Below, one piece after another: positions 1-7,943 of a stretch of DNA of 64,000 bases (position 1 is its first letter; each line of letters opens with the position of its first letter). The notes beneath the pieces are model-generated. The model ran no database searches. It saw only the letters and a list, made by a program, of their open reading frames with translations, and was not told the origin of the DNA. This DNA comes from Nocardioides sp. S5. Lineage in GTDB: Bacteria > Actinomycetota > Actinomycetes > Propionibacteriales > Nocardioidaceae. The stretch is from contig NZ_CP022296.1 in the NCBI RefSeq assembly GCF_017310035.1, positions 4,588,001 through 4,652,000 on the forward strand, read 5' to 3'. Made by a program: the position numbers and the translations under genes.

Positions 1-1
1 C

Positions 2-1804
2 GCCTCCGAGATGACCAACCGCCTCCACGCGATGCGCCACCAGCGGGTCACCGGCGCCGTGCACGACGCCGACGGGGCGATCGCGCTGCAGGTGCTGCAC
101 GCCGGCCGCTACGGCTACCACCCGCTCTCGCAGAGCGCCTCGGACAAGAAGTCGCCGATCACGCCCTTCAAGCCGCACGCGATGTCGAGCAGGGAGGTCG
201 ACCACACCGCGACCGCCTTCGCCAAGAGCGTCGCGCTCGCCCGCAAGGCCGGCTACGACGCGGTCGAGATCATGGGCTCCGAGGGCTACCTCATCAACCA
301 GTTCCTCGCCGCGCGCACCAACGACCGCGACGACGAGTGGGGCGGCTCGGCCGCGCGCCGGATGCACTTCCCCGTGGAGGTCGTACGCCGCTCGCGCGAG
401 CTCGTCGGCGACGACTTCCCCATCGCCTACCGGATCTCGCTGCTCGACCTCGTCGAGGGCGGCCAGACCTGGGAGGAGACCGCCGAGCTGGCCCTGCACC
501 TGCAGGCCGCGGGCGTCACCGTCTTCAACACCGGCATCGGCTGGCACGAGGCCCGGGTCCCGACGATCATCACGCAGGTGCCGCGCGGCGCCTGGCGGTC
601 GTACACCGCGCGCCTCAAGCAGGTCGTCGACGTGCCGGTCTGCGCCTCCAACCGGATCAACACCCCCGAGCTCGCCGAGGAGATCCTCGCCGCCGGTGAG
701 GCCGACCTCGTGTCGATGGCGCGCCCGCTGCTCGCCGACCCGGCCTTCGTCGCCAAGGCGATGGACGAGCGCGCCGACGAGATCAACACCTGCATCGCCT
801 GCAACCAGGCCTGCCTCGACCACGTCTTCGCCAACGACCGCGCGTCCTGCCTGGTGAACCCGCGCGCCTGCCACGAGACCGAGCTGCTGCTGACCCCGAC
901 GATGCGCAAGCAGACCGTCGCGGTCGTCGGCGCCGGCCCCGCCGGGCTGGCCGCCGCGACCAGCGCGGCCGAGCGTGGCTTCGCCGTCACGCTCTTCGAG
1001 AAGTCGTCCGAGCTGGGCGGGCAGTTCCGGCTCGCGATGGCGGTGCCGGGCAAGGAGGACTTCGCCGAGACGCTGCGCTACTTCACCCGCCGCCTCGAGG
1101 TCCTCGGCGTCGACGTACGCCTCTCGACCGAGGCTGCGGCCGACGACCTCGCCGGCTTCGACCAGGTCGTCGTCGCGACGGGCGTCGAGCCCCGGATGCC
1201 GGACATCCCCGGCATCGACCACGCATCCGTGGCGTCGTACGCCGAGGTGCTGAGCGGCGCGGTCGTGCCGGGCAAGCGGGTCGCGGTGATCGGCGCCGGC
1301 GGCATCGGCGTCGACGTCAGCGTCTTCCTCACCCACGAGCACGAGGACCTCGACGACTGGATGGCCCACTGGGGCGTCGGCGACCCCGCACTGCACGTCG
1401 GCGGGCTGACCGAGGCCAAGCCGCGTACGCCGACGCGCGAGGTCACCCTCATCCAGCGCAAGGCCACGCCGATCGGCATCGGCCTCGGCAAGACCTCGGG
1501 CTGGGCGCACCGTGCAGTGCTGAAGCAGTCCGGAGTGACGCAGGTCCGCGGCGCGACCTACGACCGCATCGACGACGCGGGGCTGCACATCACGGTCGAC
1601 GGCGCGGCCCACGTCGTGGAGTGCGACACCGTGGTGGTGTGCGCCGGCCAGGACTCGGTGCGCGGGCTCTACGACGCCCTGGACCACGGGGCCCACCTCA
1701 TCGGCGGGGCCACCGTGCACCTGATCGGCGGAGCCGACGTGGCCGCCGAGCTCGACGCCAAGCGCGCGATCAAGCAGGGCACCGAGGTGGTCGCGGCGCT
1801 CTGA
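2..1804 (+). CDS. fadH: NADPH-dependent 2,4-dienoyl-CoA reductase, 5' truncated by window
   Basis: Old-yellow-enzyme-type FMN barrel fused to an FAD/NAD(P)H domain; the family reduces 2,4-dienoyl-CoA esters during beta-oxidation of unsaturated fatty acids. The frame is open to the first base of the window, so the ATG at 11 is internal; about 70 N-terminal residues are missing compared with the usual 670 or so. Visible landmarks are the iron-sulfur cysteines CIACNQAC followed by a further Cys in ASCLVNP, the FAD loop GAGPAGLAAA near residue 304 and a second nucleotide-binding loop GAGGIGVDV near residue 427. The nearest gene is a separate ANTAR regulator with its own promoter. Some family members act on other enoates, so the substrate is inferred. 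Confidence 0.9.
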   Translation, partial: ASEMTNRLHAMRHQRVTGAVHDADGAIALQVLHAGRYGYHPLSQSASDKKSPITPFKPHAMSSREVDHTATAFAKSVALARKAGYDAVEIMGSEGYLINQFLAARTNDRDDEWGGSAARRMHFPVEVVRRSRELVGDDFPIAYRISLLDLVEGGQTWEETAELALHLQAAGVTVFNTGIGWHEARVPTIITQVPRGAWRSYTARLKQVVDVPVCASNRINTPELAEEILAAGEADLVSMARPLLADPAFVAKAMDERADEINTCIACNQACLDHVFANDRASCLVNPRACHETELLLTPTMRKQTVAVVGAGPAGLAAATSAAERGFAVTLFEKSSELGGQFRLAMAVPGKEDFAETLRYFTRRLEVLGVDVRLSTEAAADDLAGFDQVVVATGVEPRMPDIPGIDHASVASYAEVLSGAVVPGKRVAVIGAGGIGVDVSVFLTHEHEDLDDWMAHWGVGDPALHVGGLTEAKPRTPTREVTLIQRKATPIGIGLGKTSGWAHRAVLKQSGVTQVRGATYDRIDDAGLHITVDGAAHVVECDTVVVCAGQDSVRGLYDALDHGAHLIGGATVHLIGGADVAAELDAKRAIKQGTEVVAAL

Positions 1805-1813
1805 GCCGGACCC

Positions 1814-1842
1814 TTGTCGACCTGGCCGGTCGCTGCTAGTTT
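1814..1842 (+). promoter_or_regulatory. sigma-70-type promoter of the ANTAR gene
   Basis: A -35 box TTGTCG (1814-1819) is followed after exactly 17 bases by a -10 box TAGTTT (1837-1842). It lies just after the stop codon of the dienoyl-CoA reductase and would give a leader of about 80 bases for the gene starting at 1928. Confidence 0.6.
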
Positions 1843-1927
1843 CGGTGTCGCAGCTGTGCTCCCGCTCACACGGGAGCCCCACCCCAGAACACCGGTGGTA
1901 CGTCATCGAACGTCCCGGAGGGTGGAC

Positions 1928-2350
1928 ATGCTTCGTCCCATCAGTGATCCAGACAGTGCAACCCCGCAGCAGGCGATCGTGGAGCAGGCCAAGGGAGCCC
2001 TGATGCTCCGCTACGGCATCGGCTCGCGCGAGTCGCTGGCCGTCCTCGAACGCTGGGCGCTGGAGGCCGGGATGCCGGCGCACGACATCGCCGACGCCCT
2101 GGTCAACGGCATCTGCCTGGGCAGGGTCACCGCCGAGACCGAGGTGTCCGTGCGCTGGCTCCAGCAGCGCCTTCGCGGCGACATCAGCGACGTACGCGGA
2201 GGAGGACCTGGGGGGGCGGCAGAGGGGCCGGCGCCGGGGGGGAGCACGGCCGTGACGTCCGTACCCGCACCGGCCCCCGCCGTGGCCGAGCGCCGACAGT
2301 GGCGCTACTCCTCGGCCGTGCACGCAGCCCGCGTGCTCAGGAGCCGCTGA
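1928..2350 (+). CDS. ANTAR-domain protein
   Basis: Protein of 140 residues whose first 60 residues form an ANTAR RNA-binding domain (core VEQAKGALMLRYGI, then a helical segment ending ADALVNGI). ANTAR domains bind paired hairpins in mRNA and act as antiterminators. No sensor domain is present; the rest is a low-complexity Gly/Pro/Ala tail. The ATG at 1928 is chosen because GGAGGG at 1917-1922 lies 5 bases upstream; an in-frame GTG at 1922 is the alternative. The next gene, 62 bases downstream, also ends in an ANTAR domain, so the two may work in one regulatory circuit. Confidence 0.75.
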   Translation: MLRPISDPDSATPQQAIVEQAKGALMLRYGIGSRESLAVLERWALEAGMPAHDIADALVNGICLGRVTAETEVSVRWLQQRLRGDISDVRGGGPGGAAEGPAPGGSTAVTSVPAPAPAVAERRQWRYSSAVHAARVLRSR

Positions 2351-2412
2351 CCGGCTCGCAGACGTGCCGTTGGACCCTGCCGTCGTCGCTCGCGGAGCGG
2401 CACGCTGGGACC

Positions 2413-3357
2413 ATGGACGACGACATCACCGCCGCGGAGCAGCTCGCAGCCATCGGGCAGGCCGTGATCACGACCGACCCGGCCGGCGTGATCGTCTACT
2501 GGAACGCCGCAGCCGAGCGCCTGTACGGCTGGACGGCTCACGAGGCCATCGGGCAGGACGTCGCCGAGGTCACCGTGTCGGAGGTGGGCCAGGACGTGGG
2601 CACCGAGATCATGGCGGCCCTGCGCGACGGCGTCGCCTGGTCGGGAGGCTTCCCAGTGCGCCGCAAGGACGGCAGCACCTTCCCCGCGCTCGTCACCGAC
2701 GCCGGCGTCTACCGCGACGGGAGGCTGATGGGCATCGTGGGTGTGTCCACCAACCTCGGCTCAGCGATCCGCCCCCTGCTCGAGCGCTCGACCGACGCGG
2801 CCCTGCTGCTGCGCCACGACGCCGTCGTCACCTATGCCAGCCCGGCCGTCGAGATGCTCTTCGGCTGGGAGCAGGACACCCTCGTCGGCACCTCCGTCGT
2901 CGACCTGCTGCACGACGACGACCGACCCGCCCTCGGACAGCTGCTGGAGGACGTCGTCGCCCACCCGGGATCACACCCGCCGGCCGAGGTCCGCGTGCGT
3001 GCGTTCGACGACTGGAGGTGGGCGGAGGCGTCCTTCACCAACCTGCTCGACGACCCGACGGTGCGTGGGGTGGTGTGCCACCTGCGCCCCAGCCCGACCC
3101 GGGTGGCGATGGAGCTGGCCGAGCTGCGGGTCCGGCAGCTCGAGACGGCCCTCCAGACGCGGCTGGTGATCGAGCTCGCCAAGGGCTTCCTCGTCGGCCG
3201 CGACGGAGTCACGCCGGACGAGGCCTTCTGCTTGCTGCGCGCCTACGCGCGCTCCCACCACCTGTCGGTGCACGACGTGTGCCGAAGGGTCGTCGACGGG
3301 GAGCCCCTGATCGTGCCGCCCGACGCCGCCGCGGCACCCGGGACGGAGGGGTCGTGA
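2413..3357 (+). CDS. PAS-PAS-ANTAR signalling protein
   Basis: Protein of 314 residues. The first PAS domain (about 8-115) carries the typical stretches ITTDPAGVIVYWNAAAERLYGW and FPVRRKDGSTFPALV; a second, more divergent PAS domain (about 120-235) starts PLLERSTDAALLLRHDAVVT; an ANTAR domain (about 245-305) contains LVIELAKGFLVGRDG. The PAS domains should sense a ligand, redox state or light, and the ANTAR domain should control antitermination; the signal is unknown. The ATG at 2413 follows a -10-like CACGCT by 6 bases, fitting a leaderless start. A strong hairpin terminator follows. Confidence 0.8.
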   Translation: MDDDITAAEQLAAIGQAVITTDPAGVIVYWNAAAERLYGWTAHEAIGQDVAEVTVSEVGQDVGTEIMAALRDGVAWSGGFPVRRKDGSTFPALVTDAGVYRDGRLMGIVGVSTNLGSAIRPLLERSTDAALLLRHDAVVTYASPAVEMLFGWEQDTLVGTSVVDLLHDDDRPALGQLLEDVVAHPGSHPPAEVRVRAFDDWRWAEASFTNLLDDPTVRGVVCHLRPSPTRVAMELAELRVRQLETALQTRLVIELAKGFLVGRDGVTPDEAFCLLRAYARSHHLSVHDVCRRVVDGEPLIVPPDAAAAPGTEGS

Positions 3358-3363
3358 GATGCG

Positions 3364-3401
3364 GACGGGCAGCTCGGGCCCGAAGGCCCGAGCCGCCCGT
3401 C
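3364..3401. terminator. bidirectional hairpin terminator
   Basis: Left arm 3364-3380 and right arm 3385-3401 pair over 17 positions (GACGGGC, one A/C mismatch, GCTCGGGCC) around a CGAA tetraloop. It sits between the convergent genes ending at 3357 and 3414. There is no U-tract, as is common for actinobacterial terminators. Confidence 0.8.
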
Positions 3402-3413
3402 ATGTCGTGCCGG

Positions 3414-3629
3414 TTACTCGCAGAGACCGGTCGCGGCGGCGTTCTTGCCCTGGCCACCCGCGGCCTTGACGAGCTGTCCGACGTTGTCGAACCCTTCGAG
3501 GCCGCCACTGTTGACCAGCTTGTGGATCTGGCCGAAGCAGGCGGCGTCGCTCGGCGCGGCCTGGGCGGTGCCGGCGGAGCCGACGAGTGCGAGCGCGGCG
3601 ATGGCGCCCGCGGCGAGAGTGCGCTTCAT
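3414..3629 (-). CDS. small secreted protein
   Basis: 71-residue protein with a clear signal peptide: MKRT, a hydrophobic AAGAIAALALVG segment, and a cleavage site after TAQA. The mature chain of about 47 residues has one Cys near its start and one near its end (ACFG and GLCE), so one disulfide is possible. The start ATG at 3629 is preceded by GAAGGGAT as ribosome site; a longer open frame upstream has no signal peptide and is rejected. No family recognised. Function unknown. Confidence 0.7.
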   Translation of the reverse strand: MKRTLAAGAIAALALVGSAGTAQAAPSDAACFGQIHKLVNSGGLEGFDNVGQLVKAAGGQGKNAAATGLCE

Positions 3630-3820
3630 TGGGACATCCCTTCGGTAGTGAGTGATGTTCCCCCCATTACCTGTCTCTCGCCCGTCAGTGCCGTGGCGGA
3701 TGCACGTCGTCCGGGAAATCCTCGTGCGCGCGGGTTCGACCGGCATCCGCGCGTCCGGACCCGATACGTTGGGACGCGCTCGCGAGACCTTTCGTCGCGA
3801 CCCTGATCGTGAGGAACACC

Positions 3821-5500
3821 GTGTCGGCTCAACCGCCCCCGTGGGCAGCCTCCTACGCCCCCGGCGTGCCCCTCCACCTCGACTACGGCGACACCACGGT
3901 CCTCGACCTGTGGGAGGGCGCGGCGAGGCACCACGCCGACCGGCCGGCGCTGGACTTCCTGGGCCGGGCCTCGACCTACGCCGACGTCGACGCCGAGGTG
4001 CGGCGCGTGGCGGGCGGCCTGCACGCGCTCGGCGTACGTCCCGGCGACAACGTCGCCCTGGTGATGCCGAACTGCCCCCAGAACCTCATCGCCTTCTTCG
4101 CGGTGCTGCGCCTCGGCGCGACGGTGGTGGAGCACAACCCGCTCTACACCGCGGCCGAGCTGCGCCACCCCTTCGTCGACCACGGCGCCCGGGTGGCGAT
4201 CGTGTGGGACAAGGTCGTGCCCGTCATCGAGGGGCTCGTCGCGGACACGCCGCTGGAGCACGTGGTCGCCGTCGACATGACCACTCGGTTGCCGTGGACC
4301 AAGCGGCTGGCGCTGCGCCTGCCCATCGCGAAGGCGCGTGCGGCGCGGGACCTGCTGACCGCGCCCGCCCCGCAGGTCATGCAGTGGGCCGAGCTGGCCT
4401 CCGCGGCACCGTTGGGCGAGGACCACCCGCGCCCCGACAAGGACGGCGTCGCGCTGCTGCTCTACACCTCCGGCACGACCGGCGTGCCCAAGGGCGTGCC
4501 GCTGCTGCACCGCAACCTCGTCGCCAACGTGGTCCAGGGCCGCGCCTGGGTGCCGGGGCTGAAGGAGGGCGAGGAGACCTTCCTCGTGGCGCTGCCGCTG
4601 TTCCACGCCTACGGCGTGACGGTGAGCGTGCTGCTCGGGGTGGCGCTGGCCGCCAAGCTGGTGCTGCTGCCCAAGCCTGAGATCGGCCTGATCATGGACG
4701 CCGTCGCCCGCGAGGTGCCGAGCTTCGTTCCTGCGGTGCCGCCGCTCTACCAGCGCATCGTCGACGAGGCGGAGCGTCGCAAGGTCTCGATCCGGGGCAT
4801 CCGCTACGCCCTGTCCGGGGCGATGCCGCTGCCCGCTCCGCTCGTCGAGCGATGGGAGTCCGCGACGGGCGGGCTGCTGGTCGAGGGCTACGGCCTGACC
4901 GAGACGTCACCCGTGATCGTCGGCAACCCGATGTCGCGCGAACGCCGTCCCGGCGCCATCGGGGTGCCCTTCCCCGACGTGGAGATCCGCATCGCCGACC
5001 CCGAGGACCTCGACCGCGAGGTCGCGCAGGGCGAGCGCGGCGAGCTGCTGGTGCGCGGCCCGCAGGTCTTCTCCGGCTACCGCGGACTGCCCGAGGAGAC
5101 CGCTGCGGCCTTCCACGACGGCTGGTTCCGCACCGGTGACGTGGTGACGATGTCGCCCGACGGGTTCCTGACGATCGTGGACCGGATCAAGGAGATCATC
5201 ATCACCGGCGGGTTCAACGTCTATCCCTCGGAGGTGGAGGCGGTGATCCGCACCCACGGCGGCGTCGTCGACGTGGCCGTGGTCGGTCTCCCGCACGAGG
5301 ACGGTGGCGAGGAGGTGGTCGCTGCCGTCGTGCTCGTCGAGGGCGTCCCGGTGCACCCCGAGGAGCTGCGGGCACACACGCGCGAGGGCCTCACGCCCTA
5401 CAAGGTGCCGCGCCGCGTGGTCTTCGTCGACGAGCTGCCGACCAACCCGATGGGCAAGGTCCTGCGCCGCGAGGTCGCGAGCCGGATCCGCGAGTCCTGA
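3821..5500 (+). CDS. AMP-dependent acyl-CoA ligase (fatty acid-CoA synthetase)
   Basis: ANL-superfamily enzyme of 559 residues that should activate a carboxylic acid with ATP and load it onto CoA. Visible motifs are the P-loop YTSGTTGVPKGVP, the EGYGLTETSP adenylate motif, the hinge region WFRTGDVV followed by DRIKEIIITGGFNVYPSEVE, and the catalytic lysine in NPMGKVLRREV near the C-terminus. GTG at 3821 is taken as start because GAGGA lies 5-6 bases upstream; GTG at 3809 is possible. The neighbours do not give a substrate; the nearby fadH fits fatty acid catabolism. Confidence 0.85.
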   Translation: MSAQPPPWAASYAPGVPLHLDYGDTTVLDLWEGAARHHADRPALDFLGRASTYADVDAEVRRVAGGLHALGVRPGDNVALVMPNCPQNLIAFFAVLRLGATVVEHNPLYTAAELRHPFVDHGARVAIVWDKVVPVIEGLVADTPLEHVVAVDMTTRLPWTKRLALRLPIAKARAARDLLTAPAPQVMQWAELASAAPLGEDHPRPDKDGVALLLYTSGTTGVPKGVPLLHRNLVANVVQGRAWVPGLKEGEETFLVALPLFHAYGVTVSVLLGVALAAKLVLLPKPEIGLIMDAVAREVPSFVPAVPPLYQRIVDEAERRKVSIRGIRYALSGAMPLPAPLVERWESATGGLLVEGYGLTETSPVIVGNPMSRERRPGAIGVPFPDVEIRIADPEDLDREVAQGERGELLVRGPQVFSGYRGLPEETAAAFHDGWFRTGDVVTMSPDGFLTIVDRIKEIIITGGFNVYPSEVEAVIRTHGGVVDVAVVGLPHEDGGEEVVAAVVLVEGVPVHPEELRAHTREGLTPYKVPRRVVFVDELPTNPMGKVLRREVASRIRES

Positions 5501-5551
5501 TCCCGCCGGCGCCCACGCGTCTCGACCGGCCCGCACGGGGTACTGGCGGCC

Positions 5552-6046
5552 ATGCACCTGCTCACCCGCGCCGCCGACGCCTACGACACCGATGACGAGG
5601 TGAACCTCACCGGCTACGCCGAGAGCCTCGCGGTCTACTCCGCGAGCGTGGCCGGCCTGCTGCTCACGGCACGCGCCCGTGGCCGGTCCCTGCCCGAGCA
5701 CTACTCGGTGCAGGGCCTCGCCATCGGCGGCATGGCCACCCACAAGCTCACCCGGCTGCTCAGCAGGTCGTCGGTGACCAGTCCGCTGCGAGCCCCGTTC
5801 ACCGAGTTCCAGGGTCCGGCCGGATCGGGCGAGCACCTCGAGAAGCCGCGCAGCGGCCACGGGGTCCGCCACACCGTGGGCGAGCTGCTGACCTGCCCCT
5901 TCTGCCTCGGCGTGTGGGTCGGCACGGCGTACGTCACGGGGCTGGCCACCGCGCCGCGACCGACCCGGGCGCTGGCAGCGGTGCTGACGGTCGTGACGCT
6001 CTCGGACACGATGCAGCACGCCTACAGCCGCCTGCGCGGCGACTGA
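5552..6046 (+). CDS. DUF1360 family protein
   Basis: 164-residue protein with a motif typical of DUF1360 (ELLTCPFCLGVWVG near residue 113) containing a CxxC pair, flanked by hydrophobic stretches suggesting two or three membrane segments. DUF1360 proteins are uncharacterised, with relatives described as spore-coat-related in Bacillus; that role is not expected here. It ends 9 bases from the stop of the convergent DoxX-like gene. Confidence 0.7.
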   Translation: MHLLTRAADAYDTDDEVNLTGYAESLAVYSASVAGLLLTARARGRSLPEHYSVQGLAIGGMATHKLTRLLSRSSVTSPLRAPFTEFQGPAGSGEHLEKPRSGHGVRHTVGELLTCPFCLGVWVGTAYVTGLATAPRPTRALAAVLTVVTLSDTMQHAYSRLRGD

Positions 6047-6055
6047 CCGCGACGC

Positions 6056-7042
6056 TCAGCCGACCGGGGCCGGCACCGGCACCCGGCCTCCGGTGCGGGC
6101 CGGGAGCCACCGCACGGCGCCCGCGGTCTCGGCCGACGACCCGTAGACGAGCAGCGCGAGGAAGACGCCGTACACGGGCAGGTGGCCCACCATCTCGGTC
6201 TGGCCGAAGAGCACCAGGGTGGCGTTGAAGGGCACCATCGCGACCAGCACGGCGACCTGCGGGAAGGCCCCGGAGATCACCAGCAGGCCGAAGAGCAGCT
6301 CCGTCGCCCCGGCGATCGCCACGAAGGTCTCCGGCGAGATGCTGAGCCCGACGAGCGAGAAGACGTCGAGGGCGGGATAGGTCTCGAGCGTGTCGATCGC
6401 CATCGCGGGGTTGGTCAGCTTCTCGGAGAAGGCCAGCACGATCAGGGCCGTGCCGACGCCGAGGCGCAACCACAGCAGCGCCCAGCGCAGGTGGGCGCGC
6501 GAGGGGTGGGCCGCGCCGTGGGCGTCGGGCCCGGGAGGCACGACGACCAGGAAGGCGGCGACCGCCGCGAGGTTCGCGCTCTCCCCCAGCGCCGTCCACC
6601 CGGCCACCACCGTGAGGGCCGGGGCCAGGCCCAGCACCAGCGCGGCCGCCGTACGCAGCTGCCAGCCGGTGACCAGCCAGATGCCGAGGCCCGCCTCCAC
6701 CAGCAGCAGCGCGTTGCCGCCGACACCGTCGAGGTGGTCGATCGAGGGGGTGATGAAGGCGCCCGTCGCGGCCAGCGCGAGCAGCGCGACGCCGAGGTGG
6801 ATCCCGAGCAGGCGCGGGATCCACGGCACCAGACCCCCGAGGCGGCCGAGGAACGGCAGCTCGGGACCGTCGAACCGCAGCGCGACCAGGCGCCACAGCA
6901 GCGCGACGGCGACCACGGCGCCGGTCAGGACGAGCGGCAGCGGCGAGAAGAAGAAGGACCAGTCGCCGGCAGCCTGCGACTCCACGAACCAGCGTTCGTG
7001 GGTGGGCAGGGCAGGGGTCATGGCGACGAGCGGGAGGGTCAT
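6056..7042 (-). CDS. DoxX-like multi-pass membrane protein
   Basis: 328-residue integral membrane protein with about eight hydrophobic segments. The C-terminal half resembles DoxX/DoxD-type proteins (LRLGVGTALIVLAFSEKLTNP, followed by ATELLFGLLVISGAFP). The N-terminal half is extra. The family includes thiosulfate:quinone oxidoreductase subunits and poorly known respiratory or redox-stress proteins, so a redox role is only a guess. The ATG at 7042 is preceded by GAGGCT plus 6 bases, a leaderless pattern, and the 13-mer TGGAGCCATGACC around this start is repeated exactly at the divergent heliorhodopsin start. Start codons at 7021 and 7093 are alternatives. Confidence 0.65.
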   Translation of the reverse strand: MTLPLVAMTPALPTHERWFVESQAAGDWSFFFSPLPLVLTGAVVAVALLWRLVALRFDGPELPFLGRLGGLVPWIPRLLGIHLGVALLALAATGAFITPSIDHLDGVGGNALLLVEAGLGIWLVTGWQLRTAAALVLGLAPALTVVAGWTALGESANLAAVAAFLVVVPPGPDAHGAAHPSRAHLRWALLWLRLGVGTALIVLAFSEKLTNPAMAIDTLETYPALDVFSLVGLSISPETFVAIAGATELLFGLLVISGAFPQVAVLVAMVPFNATLVLFGQTEMVGHLPVYGVFLALLVYGSSAETAGAVRWLPARTGGRVPVPAPVG

Positions 7043-7101
7043 GGCTCCAGCCTCGGTGCGCAGACCCTCCGCCGTGAGCAGTCGTTGGTCCACTCATCGG
7101 T

Positions 7102-7115
7102 GGGACAAAGGTCCC
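7102..7115. promoter_or_regulatory. small palindrome in divergent DoxX-like/heliorhodopsin promoter region
   Basis: GGGAC-AAAG-GTCCC is a perfect 5-bp inverted repeat with a 4-base centre, roughly midway between the two divergent start codons. It could be an operator shared by both genes. Short GC palindromes occur by chance in such a genome, so this is weak. Confidence 0.3.
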
Positions 7116-7158
7116 GCGTCCGCGAGCCCCCGGACCGCCCAGGCCCCATGATGGAGCC

Positions 7159-7935
7159 ATGACCAGCCACGACGTGACCGCGCCCGGTGTCGACGACCGG
7201 GCGCTCAGCTCGCTCCGCGGGTGGAACCTCGCACTGGCGGTGCTCCACCTCGCGCAGGCGGTCGCCGTGGTGGTGCTGGCGACCGACTTCGCGATCACGA
7301 TCACCCAGTCGCTGCCCACGGGTCCGCCCGGCAGCGCGATCGCGTCGCCCGAGGGCGTCCTCGACCTGCCCGTCGGGATCGCGATCGCGACCTTCCTGGT
7401 GCTCGCCTCCCTCGACCACCTGCTGACCGCGACGGTCATGCGCGGCACCTACGAGCGCGACCTGCGCGGCGGGATCAACAGGTTCCGGTGGGTGGAGTAC
7501 TCGTTCAGCGCGACCATCATGGTCGTCCTCATCGCGCTGTACGCCGGCGTCGTGGACGTCGCGGCCCTGATCGGGATCGTCGGCGCCAACGTGGCGATGA
7601 TCCTCTTCGGCTGGCTCCAGGAGTCGGCCAACCCGCCCGGCAGCCCCACCCGGACGATGAAGCCCTTCTGGTTCGGCTGCATCGCCGGCGCCGCGCCGTG
7701 GGTGGCGATCGGCGTCAACCTCCTCGCCGCCGAGGAGGTCCCCGGCTTCGTCGTCGGGATCTTCGTGTCGCTCTTCGTCTTCTTCAACACCTTCGCGCTG
7801 AACCAGTGGCTGCAGTACCGCGGCGTCGGGCCCTGGCGCAGCTACGCGTTCGGGGAGCGGGCCTACCTCGTGCTGAGCCTCGTCGCGAAGTCGGCGCTGG
7901 CCTGGCAGATCTTCGGTGGCTCACTGGCCTCGTAG
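7159..7935 (+). CDS. heliorhodopsin
   Basis: 258-residue seven-helix protein matching heliorhodopsin, the retinal-binding family distinct from type 1 and 2 rhodopsins and oriented with the N-terminus inside. The Schiff-base lysine is K244 in SLVAKSALAWQ (helix 7), the counterion is E113 in RWVEYSFSATIM (helix 3), and the polar histidines corresponding to H23 and H80 of the prototype 48C12 appear as H30 (AVLHLAQ) and H87 (SLDHLL). Heliorhodopsins do not pump ions well and their biological role is largely unsettled. No retinal synthesis gene is in the window. ATG 7159 follows CATGAT by 6 bases, so the mRNA is probably leaderless. It is divergent from the DoxX-like gene and stops 8 bases from the convergent TerC gene. 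Confidence 0.92.
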   Translation: MTSHDVTAPGVDDRALSSLRGWNLALAVLHLAQAVAVVVLATDFAITITQSLPTGPPGSAIASPEGVLDLPVGIAIATFLVLASLDHLLTATVMRGTYERDLRGGINRFRWVEYSFSATIMVVLIALYAGVVDVAALIGIVGANVAMILFGWLQESANPPGSPTRTMKPFWFGCIAGAAPWVAIGVNLLAAEEVPGFVVGIFVSLFVFFNTFALNQWLQYRGVGPWRSYAFGERAYLVLSLVAKSALAWQIFGGSLAS

Positions 7936-7943
7936 GCGGGACC

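Noticed and set aside
7159..7935. Classification as a type 1 rhodopsin (proton pump or sensory)
   Set aside because: The counterion is Glu in a VEYSFSATIM context and the Lys motif is SLVAKSALAWQ, both of heliorhodopsin type; no DxxxxxxE-type pump motif.
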